From Magnetococcales bacterium (GTDB lineage Bacteria > Pseudomonadota > Magnetococcia > Magnetococcales > JADFWU01), in contig JADFWU010000003.1 of NCBI GenBank assembly GCA_015234045.1, positions 1 to 64,000 on the forward strand: a stretch of 64,000 nucleotides of DNA. Direction: 5' to 3'. The notes beneath the pieces were generated by a model. The model did not search any database, was not told the DNA's origin, and was given only the letters and a program-made list of their open reading frames with translations. This document shows, piece after piece, positions 52,603 through 61,411 of the stretch (its first letter is position 1; every line of letters starts with the position of its first letter). A program made the position numbers and the translations under genes.

Positions 52603-54312
52603 CTAAAAACCACCAACCGGTGCCACAGTTGCGCTCATTCTGTTCCGATTCATAAACGAATGCATGGCATTTACGGCAGAATCCTTGCTGGAAAATGGTC
52701 CTAACCGTACCAACCACCACATCCGATTCTTGGTATCCAAGCGGCCAAAAATGTAGGGATCATATCCACGACGTTTTAGCATTGAGAGCGTTTTTTCGGC
52801 ATTTTTTGGGTCTAAATGAGCACCGACCTGAACTTCATACTCAGTCTCCATCGGCGGAATGACAGAGGAAAGCGGTACAGCTGCACGAAAAGTTGGCTGA
52901 CTCTGAACACTCGGTTGCATAGGTTCTATTCTCCTTGGTGCTACACGTGGTACTGGATACGCTTTTTGAACGCTTTTTCGCTGAGGAAGCGCAACCAAAA
53001 ATGCTGACATCCGTTCACGATTCATAAATTGAACTCGGATCGATTCAGCCTGCTCCCGGTTGTCATGACGACTGATACGCACGGAATGAAAGCGGCGTCC
53101 ATCCGGCATGGTGACATCTACAATGTACGGGCGATAACCGCGTTTTTTGAGCTCTGTCACTTTTTCTTGGGCGTACTCCATGTTCTGGCAAGACTCGACA
53201 GCAACATCAAAATAACTTGTCGGGCCTTTCCGTGGATCATTGTGGTTTATATTTTTTGCACGTTTTGTTGGAGCCTGAGTTGTTTGTGCCCGAGCTGTTT
53301 GTGCCTGTTGCGCTATGGGGCGTGCTGGTCTTTGATAACGTTTGGGCGGTACCTCTGGAGGCTTGATAGCCACCACTGCTTTTTGGCTGACTGTTGGTGT
53401 TTTAATAACTGGGCCGTTAAAACGTCCTTTACGCGATAATGGTGGTATGGATGGGAGCGGAATTGTTGCCAACATTTGAAGCGCAGGTGTCAAGGTCGTT
53501 TTAGCTGTTGCTGTGGTTGGCGTATTGGGTGGTGTTGCGTGGTACGCTTGTGGTGGTGTTTGAGTAGAGTTGTGGACCTCTGTGGTCCTTTTGGTTTGGG
53601 CTGGTTCTGCAATGGGTAAAGGTTGGTCAATTTCTGGCATTTCGCCACGGGCAAACCCCATGTGCAAACGCTCATGGCTGCGCCATAAGTGGTTGATCAC
53701 CTTGCCTACGGCTCTGTTTACCGCATCGGCAAGCCCCTCTTTGCTGGTCATGGCAAAATGGGTGATCCAAGTCATCTGCGGTTCTGGTGGACGGTATACT
53801 TCCAAGGTTAAATAGCCGGTTTCGCCAATCTCAACGGCTCCGGTAAGCACATAGGATACGCCCATTTTATGCAGAATATGAGCCCCTTTTTCCGATCTTG
53901 GATCGGGTAAATTGGTTGCCTCTGTCTCTGCTGATAATGGACCGATGGAAAGCATCTCTGATCGGCCTAATGCCATGGTTTGGTTGAGTAGTGTTTGGTG
54001 AATCTGTTGTTCAACCGCAGCCGGTTCAGAAAAGAGGTGGCCACCCTGAAAAGGCATGATCCAAACCCGTGTACCCTCGACTGGTAGCAAGCGAGGCACA
54101 GCATCTTCAGCATCACCCGTAGAAGCAATAGAAGGGATCACTGTGGGTACCGTGATTGCCTGGACATCCTGTGTCTTGTTCGGCTCAGATGCACAACTGG
54201 CCACCAACAGACCGGTGCTCATGGCAGCCATAAGGATCAGACGCCGATTGGGCATATATTTGAACAACCGTTTCATTGAAACGATAACTTTATTTACTTG
54301 ATTACTGGACAT
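52603..54312 (-). CDS. Lipoprotein with two SPOR domains
   Basis: 569 residues from ATG 54312 (GAGAG just upstream; other Met codons at 54276 and 54252 are possible). A lipobox ending in LVASC (Cys ~40) predicts an outer- or inner-membrane lipoprotein. Residues ~70-220 form a curli-assembly/CsgG-like or TolB-like N-domain (TRVWIMPFQGGHLFSEPAAV, YVLTGAVEIGETGY). A long Thr/Pro/Gln-rich linker follows, then two SPOR repeats (~370-450 and ~490-565), which bind denuded peptidoglycan glycan at division septa. Probably involved in envelope or division. Convergent to the carbonic anhydrase gene and 14 nt downstream of mutS on the same strand. Confidence 0.78.
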   Translation of the reverse strand: MSSNQVNKVIVSMKRLFKYMPNRRLILMAAMSTGLLVASCASEPNKTQDVQAITVPTVIPSIASTGDAEDAVPRLLPVEGTRVWIMPFQGGHLFSEPAAVEQQIHQTLLNQTMALGRSEMLSIGPLSAETEATNLPDPRSEKGAHILHKMGVSYVLTGAVEIGETGYLTLEVYRPPEPQMTWITHFAMTSKEGLADAVNRAVGKVINHLWRSHERLHMGFARGEMPEIDQPLPIAEPAQTKRTTEVHNSTQTPPQAYHATPPNTPTTATAKTTLTPALQMLATIPLPSIPPLSRKGRFNGPVIKTPTVSQKAVVAIKPPEVPPKRYQRPARPIAQQAQTARAQTTQAPTKRAKNINHNDPRKGPTSYFDVAVESCQNMEYAQEKVTELKKRGYRPYIVDVTMPDGRRFHSVRISRHDNREQAESIRVQFMNRERMSAFLVALPQRKSVQKAYPVPRVAPRRIEPMQPSVQSQPTFRAAVPLSSVIPPMETEYEVQVGAHLDPKNAEKTLSMLKRRGYDPYIFGRLDTKNRMWWLVRLGPFSSKDSAVNAMHSFMNRNRMSATVAPVGGF

Positions 54313-54325
54313 CGCTCTCAATCCA

Positions 54326-56974
54326 CTATGCCTTGACCATCTCTTTCAGACGAAACAGTGTTTCTAACGCCTGACGTGGGGTTAGGTCATTGGGTTCAAT
54401 GGCCTTAATCTCATCAACAACTGGTTCTGGCTCTGGGTCCAAAAACAGACTGTATTGCTCATGCTCTTGATATGTTCCTCCACCACGGCCCGAGATTTTA
54501 AAGTTCATGCTTTCCATCTCGCGCAGTACCTCATTGGCGCGCTCAGTCACAGAGCGCGGCAAACCCGCTAGTTTAGCCACATGAATGCCGTAGGAGCGAT
54601 TAGCAGCTCCAGGAACAATAGCATGTAAAAACAGTATCTTATCTTTCCATTCCTTCACATCTACTGTATAATTCACAACGCCATCCAATATTTTAGATAG
54701 ATCCGTCATTTCGTGATAATGGGTAGCAAATAAGGTGCGGGAACGACATTTATCATGGATATGTTCAGCAACCGCCCATGCGATGGATAGGCCGTCAAAC
54801 GTTGCCGTTCCTCGACCAATTTCATCCAGGATGACCAGTGATTGATGTGTGGCATGGTTCAGAATATGTGCTGTTTCAGTCATTTCAACCATAAAGGTGG
54901 ACCGACCACCAGCCAGATCATCCGCCGCACCAACGCGGGTAAAAATACGATCAACCAACCCGATTTCCGCACGTGTTGCCGGTACAAAAGAACCGACATG
55001 CGCCATTAAAGCGATCAACGCCACTTGTCGCATATAGGTGGATTTTCCCGACATGTTTGGACCGGTTAACAGAATGAGTCGCTCTTTTTCACTATCAACT
55101 TGCGCGTCATTGGGTACAAAATCTTCGTCAATAAATGCCTCTACAACAGGATGGCGACCCTGAACAATGGACATGCCGGTACCCTCATTTAAATCAGGGC
55201 AGCAATAGTCACGGCTTTCGGCTGAATGGGCAAAAGAACAGAGCACATCAAGCGTTGCCAACGCTTGAGCGGTTTGTTGTAATCCAGCCGCATGTTTGGC
55301 AACCTCTTCAATAAGCTCTTGAAAAAGTGTTTGTTCCAAGGTGACCAGCTGCTCTTCTGCATGTAGAACCTTTTCTTCAAGTTCCTTTAATTCGTCAGTA
55401 ACAAAGCGCACCGAATTGGTCATGGTTTGCTTTTGAATATAGTGTTTGGGCACCTTGCGTAAATTGGCTTTGGTGACATCAAATGAGTAGCCGTAACTGC
55501 GGTGAAAGCGGATTTTTAACGCGGTAATACCGGTTTTCTGCCGCTCCTGCATCTCCATTTTAGCCATGTAACTTTTGCCATCCCGAGATAATATACGGGC
55601 CTGGTCCAATGCCGGATCGTAGCCGTCACGGATGGTAGGTGCATCTCGAAGTTGGATCGGTAATTCATCCGCCAATGATTGCTCAAGGCGATGGCACAGT
55701 GTGTCATGTCCTTGCAGGCTCTCACTAAGAACAGCTAATAGTGATGCCAATGTGTCATCACTATTTTCCCCGTTCTGTAGGCTTTTTTGAATCAACGGCA
55801 ATGTCTGTAAAGTAGCTCGTAAGCCACCTAGGTCACGCGGTGTTGCACGGCGTAAGGCAACACGACTGACCAATCGTTCAACATCGTGTAGAGCGCGAAA
55901 ACTGGCGCGAATATCCTGACGACTTTCTGGATGCATCAAGAGCCAATTCACCGCTTTTTGACGGGTCTCAATCGGTTGTAGTTGGCGTAATGGTGCGTTG
56001 AGCCATTGAGTCAGAAGTCGTCCGCCCATGGCAGTCACCGTTTCATCCATCACATCCAATAAACTGCCGGTGCGTTTGCCATCCTTGAGGCTGACATTCA
56101 ATTCAAGGTTGCGGCGTGCATCAGGATCAAGAATCAGGTATTGATCCGAATAGGTGCGCGTTAAACCGGTGACATGTCCCAAAGCCCCTTTCTGAGTCTC
56201 TTGGCAATAGGTGAGCAGGGCACCTGCTGCTGATTGGCAGGCCGGAGAATCACCAATGCCATACCCATCTAAATTTGAGACATCAAAGTGGTCCATTAAA
56301 GTGCGTGTTGCCTGATCAGGAATAAACGACCACTCACCACGCAGTGAAAAGCGCTTGCGCCAGGGATCTAAAATAGACGGCGCTTGCCATTCATCCGGTA
56401 ATATCAGTTCTGCGGGATCAAGTTTGGATAATTCAACGCCCACCTGATCCCAAGAGTGTAATACAGCGGTCTGAAACTGACCTGTGGAAAGATCAATGGC
56501 TGCCAGCCCGGTTTCAACACCCGGTCCAGCCGCTTTTCGACCCCTTTTATTGCCGGATAGATGAACTTTTTCCGGCGCAATAGCCACAAGAAAATTGTTC
56601 GATCTGGCTTGTAAAAGGCCATCTTCGGTTAGCGTACCAGCGGTAACAATGCGCTGAACCTCACGCTTTAATAAGCCTTTGGTTTGTCCTGGCGTTTCAA
56701 CTTGCTCACAGATCGCAACCTTATACCCAGCGTTGACCATGCGTGAAAGATAGGTTTGCAACGCACTGGCCGGAACGCCCGCCATGGGGATCGGTTCCCC
56801 TTGTGACTTGCTACGGCTGGTGAGTGCAATTTCCAGTACTTGTGCTGCAATTTTGGCATCTTCATAGAACAGTTCATAGAAATCGCCCATTCGATAAAAG
56901 AGCAATATTCCAGGATGTTCTGCCTTCATAGCCAAATACTGAGCCATGGCTGGTGTATGTTTTTTTCCGCCCAT
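54326..56974 (-). CDS. mutS: DNA mismatch repair protein MutS
   Basis: 882 residues, full length. The mismatch-reading Phe-x-Glu is in GDFYELF near residue 34; the ATPase has Walker [15 protein letters not shown], a [12 protein letters not shown] Walker B/signature and the FATHYHEM helix. Recognises base mismatches and small loops and recruits MutL. Followed 13 nt later by the SPOR lipoprotein gene, so both may be on one transcript. Confidence 0.97.
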   Translation of the reverse strand: MGGKKHTPAMAQYLAMKAEHPGILLFYRMGDFYELFYEDAKIAAQVLEIALTSRSKSQGEPIPMAGVPASALQTYLSRMVNAGYKVAICEQVETPGQTKGLLKREVQRIVTAGTLTEDGLLQARSNNFLVAIAPEKVHLSGNKRGRKAAGPGVETGLAAIDLSTGQFQTAVLHSWDQVGVELSKLDPAELILPDEWQAPSILDPWRKRFSLRGEWSFIPDQATRTLMDHFDVSNLDGYGIGDSPACQSAAGALLTYCQETQKGALGHVTGLTRTYSDQYLILDPDARRNLELNVSLKDGKRTGSLLDVMDETVTAMGGRLLTQWLNAPLRQLQPIETRQKAVNWLLMHPESRQDIRASFRALHDVERLVSRVALRRATPRDLGGLRATLQTLPLIQKSLQNGENSDDTLASLLAVLSESLQGHDTLCHRLEQSLADELPIQLRDAPTIRDGYDPALDQARILSRDGKSYMAKMEMQERQKTGITALKIRFHRSYGYSFDVTKANLRKVPKHYIQKQTMTNSVRFVTDELKELEEKVLHAEEQLVTLEQTLFQELIEEVAKHAAGLQQTAQALATLDVLCSFAHSAESRDYCCPDLNEGTGMSIVQGRHPVVEAFIDEDFVPNDAQVDSEKERLILLTGPNMSGKSTYMRQVALIALMAHVGSFVPATRAEIGLVDRIFTRVGAADDLAGGRSTFMVEMTETAHILNHATHQSLVILDEIGRGTATFDGLSIAWAVAEHIHDKCRSRTLFATHYHEMTDLSKILDGVVNYTVDVKEWKDKILFLHAIVPGAANRSYGIHVAKLAGLPRSVTERANEVLREMESMNFKISGRGGGTYQEHEQYSLFLDPEPEPVVDEIKAIEPNDLTPRQALETLFRLKEMVKA

Positions 56975-57485
56975 ATTAAGCGTGTCTCTGCATTAGAAGA
57001 TGGAGTCCCAGTCATCCCATAATGCAAGTATGGTGCACATGTATTTAACGTGTTGTTTTTAAGGTTTGTTTTGATTTGTTGATGCGTGGAGTGTCAACAA
57101 TTCGACAGGGTCGGTATGTGACATGAATGGACTGAAAATATTTCTCAGGTTACGTGGAAAATTTGACAATAATGCCATTTTATTTCGTTATAAAATGATG
57201 TTTACTACGTAAGGGAAAATGAGGAATGATGTCTGTCTCCGGTGATTCGCTTGTTATTATTAGCAATAAACCAAAATGGTCCATTTTTAATTTCAAGAGG
57301 CATTTTTTTGGCTGGAAAATGATACGCTTATCCGATTAACGCTGATCAAGTGATGTGCAATCAAAAGGATGAAAAATATTGGTCTGCTTCATGCTTTTGG
57401 TCTGCTTTATGCTTATTGCCATTATGTGTAACAAAAGGACCAGAATAATTCAGCTCATCATGAGCTTGTGAAGGAGATATGGATA
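56975..57485. other. 511-bp AT-rich intergenic region with tandem duplication
   Basis: Separates divergently transcribed mutS and a small HTH-like gene. It holds a TTGACA (57163-57168) with a loosely placed TATAAA, and an 18-bp tandem pair TGGTCTGCTTCATGCTTT / TGGTCTGCTTTATGCTTA (57380-57415) with two mismatches. No ORF over 40 codons and no RNA gene seen. Confidence 0.4.
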
Positions 57486-57842
57486 ATGGCTACAATGCAC
57501 TTTCAAAATTCTATGGAACAGACTAGCCTTTATGGTGATGGTCTGACATCAGATTCTTATATTCAACATCTGCGCAGCCGCTTTAAGAAAAGACCCAAGG
57601 CAAAAGCAGAATATAAAATGCCGCTACGGAAATCACAGGTACCGAGCAATCCATTGCAAAAACTGTGTGAACGACTCTATGGTTTTGGCATGATGCCTAA
57701 GGTCTATATTCGTGCATTGGCGCGGGATCTAAATACCCAGGAAAGTATGGTTGCTCAATGGTGGAATGCGGGCAATGGTTTTCTACCTCAAGCCGCTATT
57801 GATCTGTTAGACAATATCCAGTATCAACGCAGGCGGCGTTAG
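57486..57842 (+). CDS. Small basic protein with HTH-like C-terminal half, unknown
   Basis: 118 residues from ATG 57486, with AAGGAG 9 nt upstream; the frame also starts at GTG 57468. The N-terminal half is basic and disordered (RSRFKKRPKAKAEYK). The C-terminal half, PKVYIRALARDLNTQESMVA then QWWNAGNGFLPQAAIDLL, has the look of a helix-turn-helix of the XRE type (LA..L....V..W..G....P..AIDLL). A DNA-binding role is possible. The gene ends inside the first unit of a 29-bp tandem repeat. Confidence 0.55.
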   Translation: MATMHFQNSMEQTSLYGDGLTSDSYIQHLRSRFKKRPKAKAEYKMPLRKSQVPSNPLQKLCERLYGFGMMPKVYIRALARDLNTQESMVAQWWNAGNGFLPQAAIDLLDNIQYQRRRR

Positions 57843-57895
57843 GGATCCAATATCAACGCAGACGGCGTTAGGGATCCAGTATCAACGCAGACGGC
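57819..57895 (+). repeat. 29-bp tandem repeat duplicating a gene end
   Basis: Two and two-thirds 29-bp units starting at 57819, 57848 and 57877. The first contains the last codons and TAG stop of the HTH-like gene; each later copy would also encode QYQRR-type residues and a stop. Identity between units is about 93%. Confidence 0.75.
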
Positions 57896-57960
57896 TTAGA
57901 TGTTCGGAAAATATTAACCGTTCCAGTCGCGCAGGAAATTGGATTGTCCGCAAGGCTCAG

Positions 57961-57993
57961 AAAGGGTGCGTGCTATATTCCACGTGACCCTTT
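57961..57993. terminator. Hairpin between convergent genes
   Basis: AAAGGGTGCGTG and CACGTGACCCTTT pair along most of their length, with one asymmetric mismatch, around a short loop. Between the HTH-like gene and the IspD-like gene. A terminator function is plausible; T-runs are short. Confidence 0.45.
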
Positions 57994-58068
57994 CAGGAGA
58001 GAAGTGAACTGACCGATAGAACAGTCACCTTTATTAAATCTGAAAAGTATAGCGACTACTTCAACAAC

Positions 58069-58713
58069 CTATGTCAATATGTGTTGTGCTATCTGCCAGT
58101 CAAGTTCCGTAGTGATCTTTATATTGGATTCACTACCCGCTACCATGGTGGTGCGTCGTTTTGCGGCGTGTAGTAGCTCTACAGTAGATTGAAACGCCCA
58201 ATTTCTCTCTTTTGCTAATTCATAAATTTCTAATAAATTATCACGGCGATACGCCTGAGGGGTCTGAACGCTAAATGTATTTTTACTCGGGGTAAGATGT
58301 TCGATTACCGTTGGATCAGAGGTTATGATATTGGGAACTGAAGCGGGCAAACACGGAATGGATGCACCGTATTTGGGAACTGTTTTCAATAATTGCTCAA
58401 TAATCTGAGGAGAAGTAAACGCCCTGGCGGCATCGAAAATCACCACATAAGAAGCTTCTGTGTGTTCAAGCAGTCGTTTCAGACTTTGTTGTCTGTTCGA
58501 ACCACCAGCAATAATAGTACACCAGGGTAATAAATTTTTACTCTTCTCAATATGTTCTGGTTGAACGGCAATGGCTATGTTTTGCACAAATGGGCGGGCC
58601 AGAATGGCAACCCGCTCGACAAGTGTTTGTCCTTTAAGTTCTAAAAACGCCTTTGGCCCGCGACCCAGACGTTTTCCAACTCCGGCAGCGAGGATAAGGC
58701 CGTCAACCTTCAT
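58069..58713 (-). CDS. IspD/TarI-type cytidylyltransferase
   Basis: 214 residues from ATG 58713, overlapping the end of the LicD-like gene by 11 nt. Nucleotidyltransferase start ILAAGVGKRLGRGPKAFLEL, FDAARAFTS (canonical IspD has HDAARP), FSVQTPQAYRR and NIKITTELD. The family includes MEP-pathway IspD and CDP-ribitol pyrophosphorylase (TarI; human ISPD/CRPPA). Because it is tied to a LicD/fukutin-like transferase, CDP-ribitol or CDP-choline-like precursor synthesis is at least as likely as isoprenoid synthesis. Confidence 0.75.
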   Translation of the reverse strand: MKVDGLILAAGVGKRLGRGPKAFLELKGQTLVERVAILARPFVQNIAIAVQPEHIEKSKNLLPWCTIIAGGSNRQQSLKRLLEHTEASYVVIFDAARAFTSPQIIEQLLKTVPKYGASIPCLPASVPNIITSDPTVIEHLTPSKNTFSVQTPQAYRRDNLLEIYELAKERNWAFQSTVELLHAAKRRTTMVAGSESNIKITTELDWQIAQHILT

Positions 58714-60079
58714 GATGTTCAAGCTTTCTTTTTAACCAAACCGTGATGTCTTGAATAGTGCTGTCTTCACGCAACGCAAGGAGTTGTTCACAGTAGCGTA
58801 TTGCACGACTCCATTCACAATTTTTCATCCGGCTGAATAGTTTATGACAGCCAAAACACCAGCGCCCTCGGCGTGATTCTGGCGTTTGACATTGGCTTGA
58901 TAAAATTGTATCAAATCCCGGATCTGGATGTTTCCAGTTTTCTCCATAATAGTCGGTGAAATATCTATCCGTGTCATCTGGAATGAGCCAATTGCGGCCA
59001 TACCACGAAAACTGTTTCAAGTTAAAGCGTTTTGGTTTGCTGGTAATACGTAGTGGCGTGTTAAAACCACATATAAAATTGTTCTTATTGGGTTGGTGAA
59101 AAAACAGGTCTAATGCCAAACCGGTTGTATAGCGTAATGGGATATAGATCTCTCTGTCCTGTTTCGAATGATATGCTGCACGATAATCTTCAAACAGACC
59201 ATCATGACAGAGTGAGTGCACCACTAATTCGCGATCAGTCTCCCAAAGAAAACCAATGTCCAAATCCTTATCATACGGCATAGTGTCACCATCCCGTACG
59301 ATACCCAGCAAAGTGCCACTGGAGAGAAAAAAGGGAATCTGAGCTTTCTCCAATCGTTCGTGGGCATCAAACAGTACCTGTCTGGCAAATTGGGATGAAA
59401 ATGAGGGGACTGTTTGGTTTGGCGAATAACATGGATTGGAATCCAATTGAGCGCACAACAGCGTCAGGGATTTTCTAAGACTGGCATCTCCTGCATCAAA
59501 ATCACCACAAGCCGCCAGAGATAAACCAAGATTCAGATGATATTTACAGTTGTTTGGAGATCTGATCAGAGCCAGTTTCAATACCTCTGACGATTCTTTG
59601 AATCGGCTCTGTTTAAAGAGAACCAATCCAAGAGTATTGCATGCTTCGTGATATTTTGGGTCAATGTGCAATGCTTGGCGACAGAGGGCTTCTGATTGTT
59701 CAAGATGGCCAAGATCTTTTAAAATTAAAGCGAGATTGGCTTGTGCGCTGATGAAACCAGGTTGAAGAGATACCGATTTTCGGCACTGCTTTTCAGCCTC
59801 TATCAGATCGCCTTGTTCTAATAAAAGTGCGCCAAAATTATTATAAACCTCCGCGTCATGAGGCAGTAACATCACAGCTTTGCGTATGGCCGTTAAAGAA
59901 TCATCCAACTTTCCCTGTTGTTGTAGTGCAACAGAAAGTGCTTTCCAACCAAATCCAAAATAAGGATGCTGGGCCGTCATAGTGCGTGCAAGAGTCTCTG
60001 TTTCGGCAAAACGACTCTGCTCGAACATGCCGACCAGATAATTGATATCATGTGCAGATGGCGTAGAATTCGATGCCAT
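58703..60079 (-). CDS. TPR protein with LicD/fukutin-like transferase domain
   Basis: 458 residues. Residues ~10-215 are five to six TPR-like helical repeats (PHDAEVYNNFGALLLEQGD, LQPGFISAQANLALILKDLG, IDPKYHEACNTLGLVLF). The C-terminal half contains the LicD/FKTN signature LSSGTLLGIVRDGDTMPYDK followed by DLDIGF, the G-LLG-x-R-x-G...(P)xDxDxD pattern of phosphosugar/choline transferases. It ends in a cysteine-containing tail (RWCFGCHKLF). Likely transfers a CDP-activated phospho-alcohol to a glycan. Overlaps the cytidylyltransferase gene, which would supply the donor. Confidence 0.75.
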   Translation of the reverse strand: MASNSTPSAHDINYLVGMFEQSRFAETETLARTMTAQHPYFGFGWKALSVALQQQGKLDDSLTAIRKAVMLLPHDAEVYNNFGALLLEQGDLIEAEKQCRKSVSLQPGFISAQANLALILKDLGHLEQSEALCRQALHIDPKYHEACNTLGLVLFKQSRFKESSEVLKLALIRSPNNCKYHLNLGLSLAACGDFDAGDASLRKSLTLLCAQLDSNPCYSPNQTVPSFSSQFARQVLFDAHERLEKAQIPFFLSSGTLLGIVRDGDTMPYDKDLDIGFLWETDRELVVHSLCHDGLFEDYRAAYHSKQDREIYIPLRYTTGLALDLFFHQPNKNNFICGFNTPLRITSKPKRFNLKQFSWYGRNWLIPDDTDRYFTDYYGENWKHPDPGFDTILSSQCQTPESRRGRWCFGCHKLFSRMKNCEWSRAIRYCEQLLALREDSTIQDITVWLKRKLEHHEG

Positions 60080-60116
60080 TCTTTATCTCATTTTGATTCA
60101 AAATGACCATATTGAG

Positions 60117-60165
60117 GAAGCCTGAATCTGTGACCCTAAGATGAGTTCAACATGATTCAGGCTTC
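60117..60165. other. Intergenic inverted repeat
   Basis: GAAGCCTGAATC (60117-60128) and GATTCAGGCTTC (60154-60165), perfect 12-bp arms. Lies downstream of the DUF302 gene and upstream of the TPR-LicD gene; could terminate the former, but no T-run follows. Confidence 0.45.
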
Positions 60166-60225
60166 ATCTCTATCATTTCAAGTACAGGCTGCAATTTGAA
60201 GCAAAAATGGGTATAAATTCATGCA

Positions 60226-60618
60226 TTACTTCAATACATCCAGCGCTGCTTGAATATGTTTGGTAACCTGATTGGCGACCGTAGTCACACCCGCATTATT
60301 AACCACAGATTCCATCATATTTGGATTCAGAGCTGCTACTTCTACACTGCCGTTTTCGTCTTCACGCACAACAACATTGCAAGGTAGAAGGGTGCTGATA
60401 TTCTTTTCCGCGCTCAACGCCTGATGGGCAAATTTAGGGTTGCAGGCACCAAGGATTACACTTCTGGGATAGTCGATATCCAGCTTTTTCTTAAATGTCG
60501 CAGAGAGGTCAATTTCGGTCAGGACACCAAATCCCTGTGTCATTAGGGCGGCTTTGACGGCTTCAATTGTAGCATCGAAATCGGTACTGACTGTCTTGAT
60601 CAGGGCATAGTTACTCAT
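60226..60618 (-). CDS. DUF302 domain protein
   Basis: 130 residues. Conserved pieces TQGFGVLTEIDLSATFKKKL, VILGACNPKFAHQAL and LLPCNVVVRED identify DUF302. Family members are small cytoplasmic proteins near redox or metal-stress genes; biochemical function is unknown. Its neighbours here are a thioredoxin gene and the hybrid-cluster protein gene on the same strand. Confidence 0.92.
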   Translation of the reverse strand: MSNYALIKTVSTDFDATIEAVKAALMTQGFGVLTEIDLSATFKKKLDIDYPRSVILGACNPKFAHQALSAEKNISTLLPCNVVVREDENGSVEVAALNPNMMESVVNNAGVTTVANQVTKHIQAALDVLK

Positions 60619-60670
60619 GCGTTAAGCTCCGGGTAGCCATGTGTAGGGGAGATAGATAGCTCAGATAATA

Positions 60671-60699
60671 TAGAGTGACCTATTCATCAAATCACTCTA
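60671..60699 (-). terminator. Hairpin downstream of the thioredoxin gene
   Basis: TAGAGTGA / TCACTCTA perfect 8-bp arms around a 13-nt loop, followed on the minus strand by an AT-rich tract. Lies before the DUF302 gene. Confidence 0.5.
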
Positions 60700-60712
60700 T
60701 TTCAAGTGCCTA

Positions 60713-60852
60713 GGCCCTGTTGACATTCACCATCTTTCGGCCCCTGGCGGCGTTAAATCCGCCTCAAAATGCTCACGTACTACAAGTACGCTCCGCTTTT
60801 TCGTTGGATTTGCCTTGCCAGGAACCGAAATCTGGCGAATGTCAACACGCCC
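60713..60852. repeat. 140-bp imperfect palindrome
   Basis: The outer ends GGCCCTGTTGACATTC (60713-60728) and GAATGTCAACACGCCC (60837-60852) are near-perfect inverted copies. Inner segments (TTTCGGCCCCTGGC with GCCAGGAACCGAAA) also pair, and the centre is ACGTACTACAAGTACG. The whole would fold into one long hairpin. The right end touches the stop codon of the thioredoxin gene. No ORF. A MITE or REP-type element, different from those at 5516, 12424 and 52372. Confidence 0.75.
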
Positions 60853-61205
60853 TAATGTCGAAATTTCTTTTTGGACTCTTTGAGCAGGGTTTTTAAGTGC
60901 CCATGAGAATAGATGCCTGCACGCCGATGGACAATGGCGTTGTTGCGAACGACAACCAATGTCGGCACACCTTGTACATCGAATTGTTGGGTGATTGTCG
61001 GGTATTTTGCGACATCAATAATCAACACATGAACATCATCACTGTTTTTTTTATACCATTTTTTCAGACTCTTATAGAGGTTTTTGCACGGTGCGCACCA
61101 CTCAGAGGTAAAAGTCATAAAGACAAACTTACTTGCGGAAGTGCGTAGTAGAGTTTCCCTGAGGCGCTCTTCTGGATTAACCATGTCATGTGGAAATTGA
61201 CTCAT
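60852..61205 (-). CDS. Thioredoxin family protein
   Basis: 117 residues from ATG 61205 (AAGGA about 10 nt upstream; the frame also opens at TTG 61232). Active site SEWCAPCKNLYKSL, then VAKYPTITQQFDVQGVPTLV with the cis-proline. No export signal, so probably cytoplasmic. The stop overlaps a 140-bp palindrome. It precedes DUF302 on the same strand and follows the hybrid-cluster gene across a strong terminator, so it must have its own promoter in 61206-61351. Confidence 0.9.
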   Translation of the reverse strand: MSQFPHDMVNPEERLRETLLRTSASKFVFMTFTSEWCAPCKNLYKSLKKWYKKNSDDVHVLIIDVAKYPTITQQFDVQGVPTLVVVRNNAIVHRRAGIYSHGHLKTLLKESKKKFRH

Positions 61206-61351
61206 TTCTATATTTTCCTTTTGGTTAATCAAAGACTGAAAATAACAGCTTGATACCCTGAAGAATCAAAAGACTATCAGTTATTTCTCTGTTTGAATAG
61301 AATTTTCTTCGAAAAAAAATGATACCCTTTATATATTAATAAGTTCAACAC

Positions 61352-61381
61352 AAAAAAGCACCCATTTCCGGGTGCTTTTTT
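61352..61381 (-). terminator. Rho-independent terminator of hcp
   Basis: GCACCC / GGGTGC stem extended by A6/T6 flanks, loop of 6 nt. T-run present on both strands, so it can work in either direction; positioned 30 nt after the hcp stop. Confidence 0.9.
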
Positions 61382-61411
61382 GTGATTTGTCGATAGATTA
61401 TAAAAGGGCGA

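Noticed and set aside
57819-57895. Possible CRISPR-like direct repeats
   Set aside because: 29-bp units are head-to-tail with no spacers and include a stop codon of a gene.
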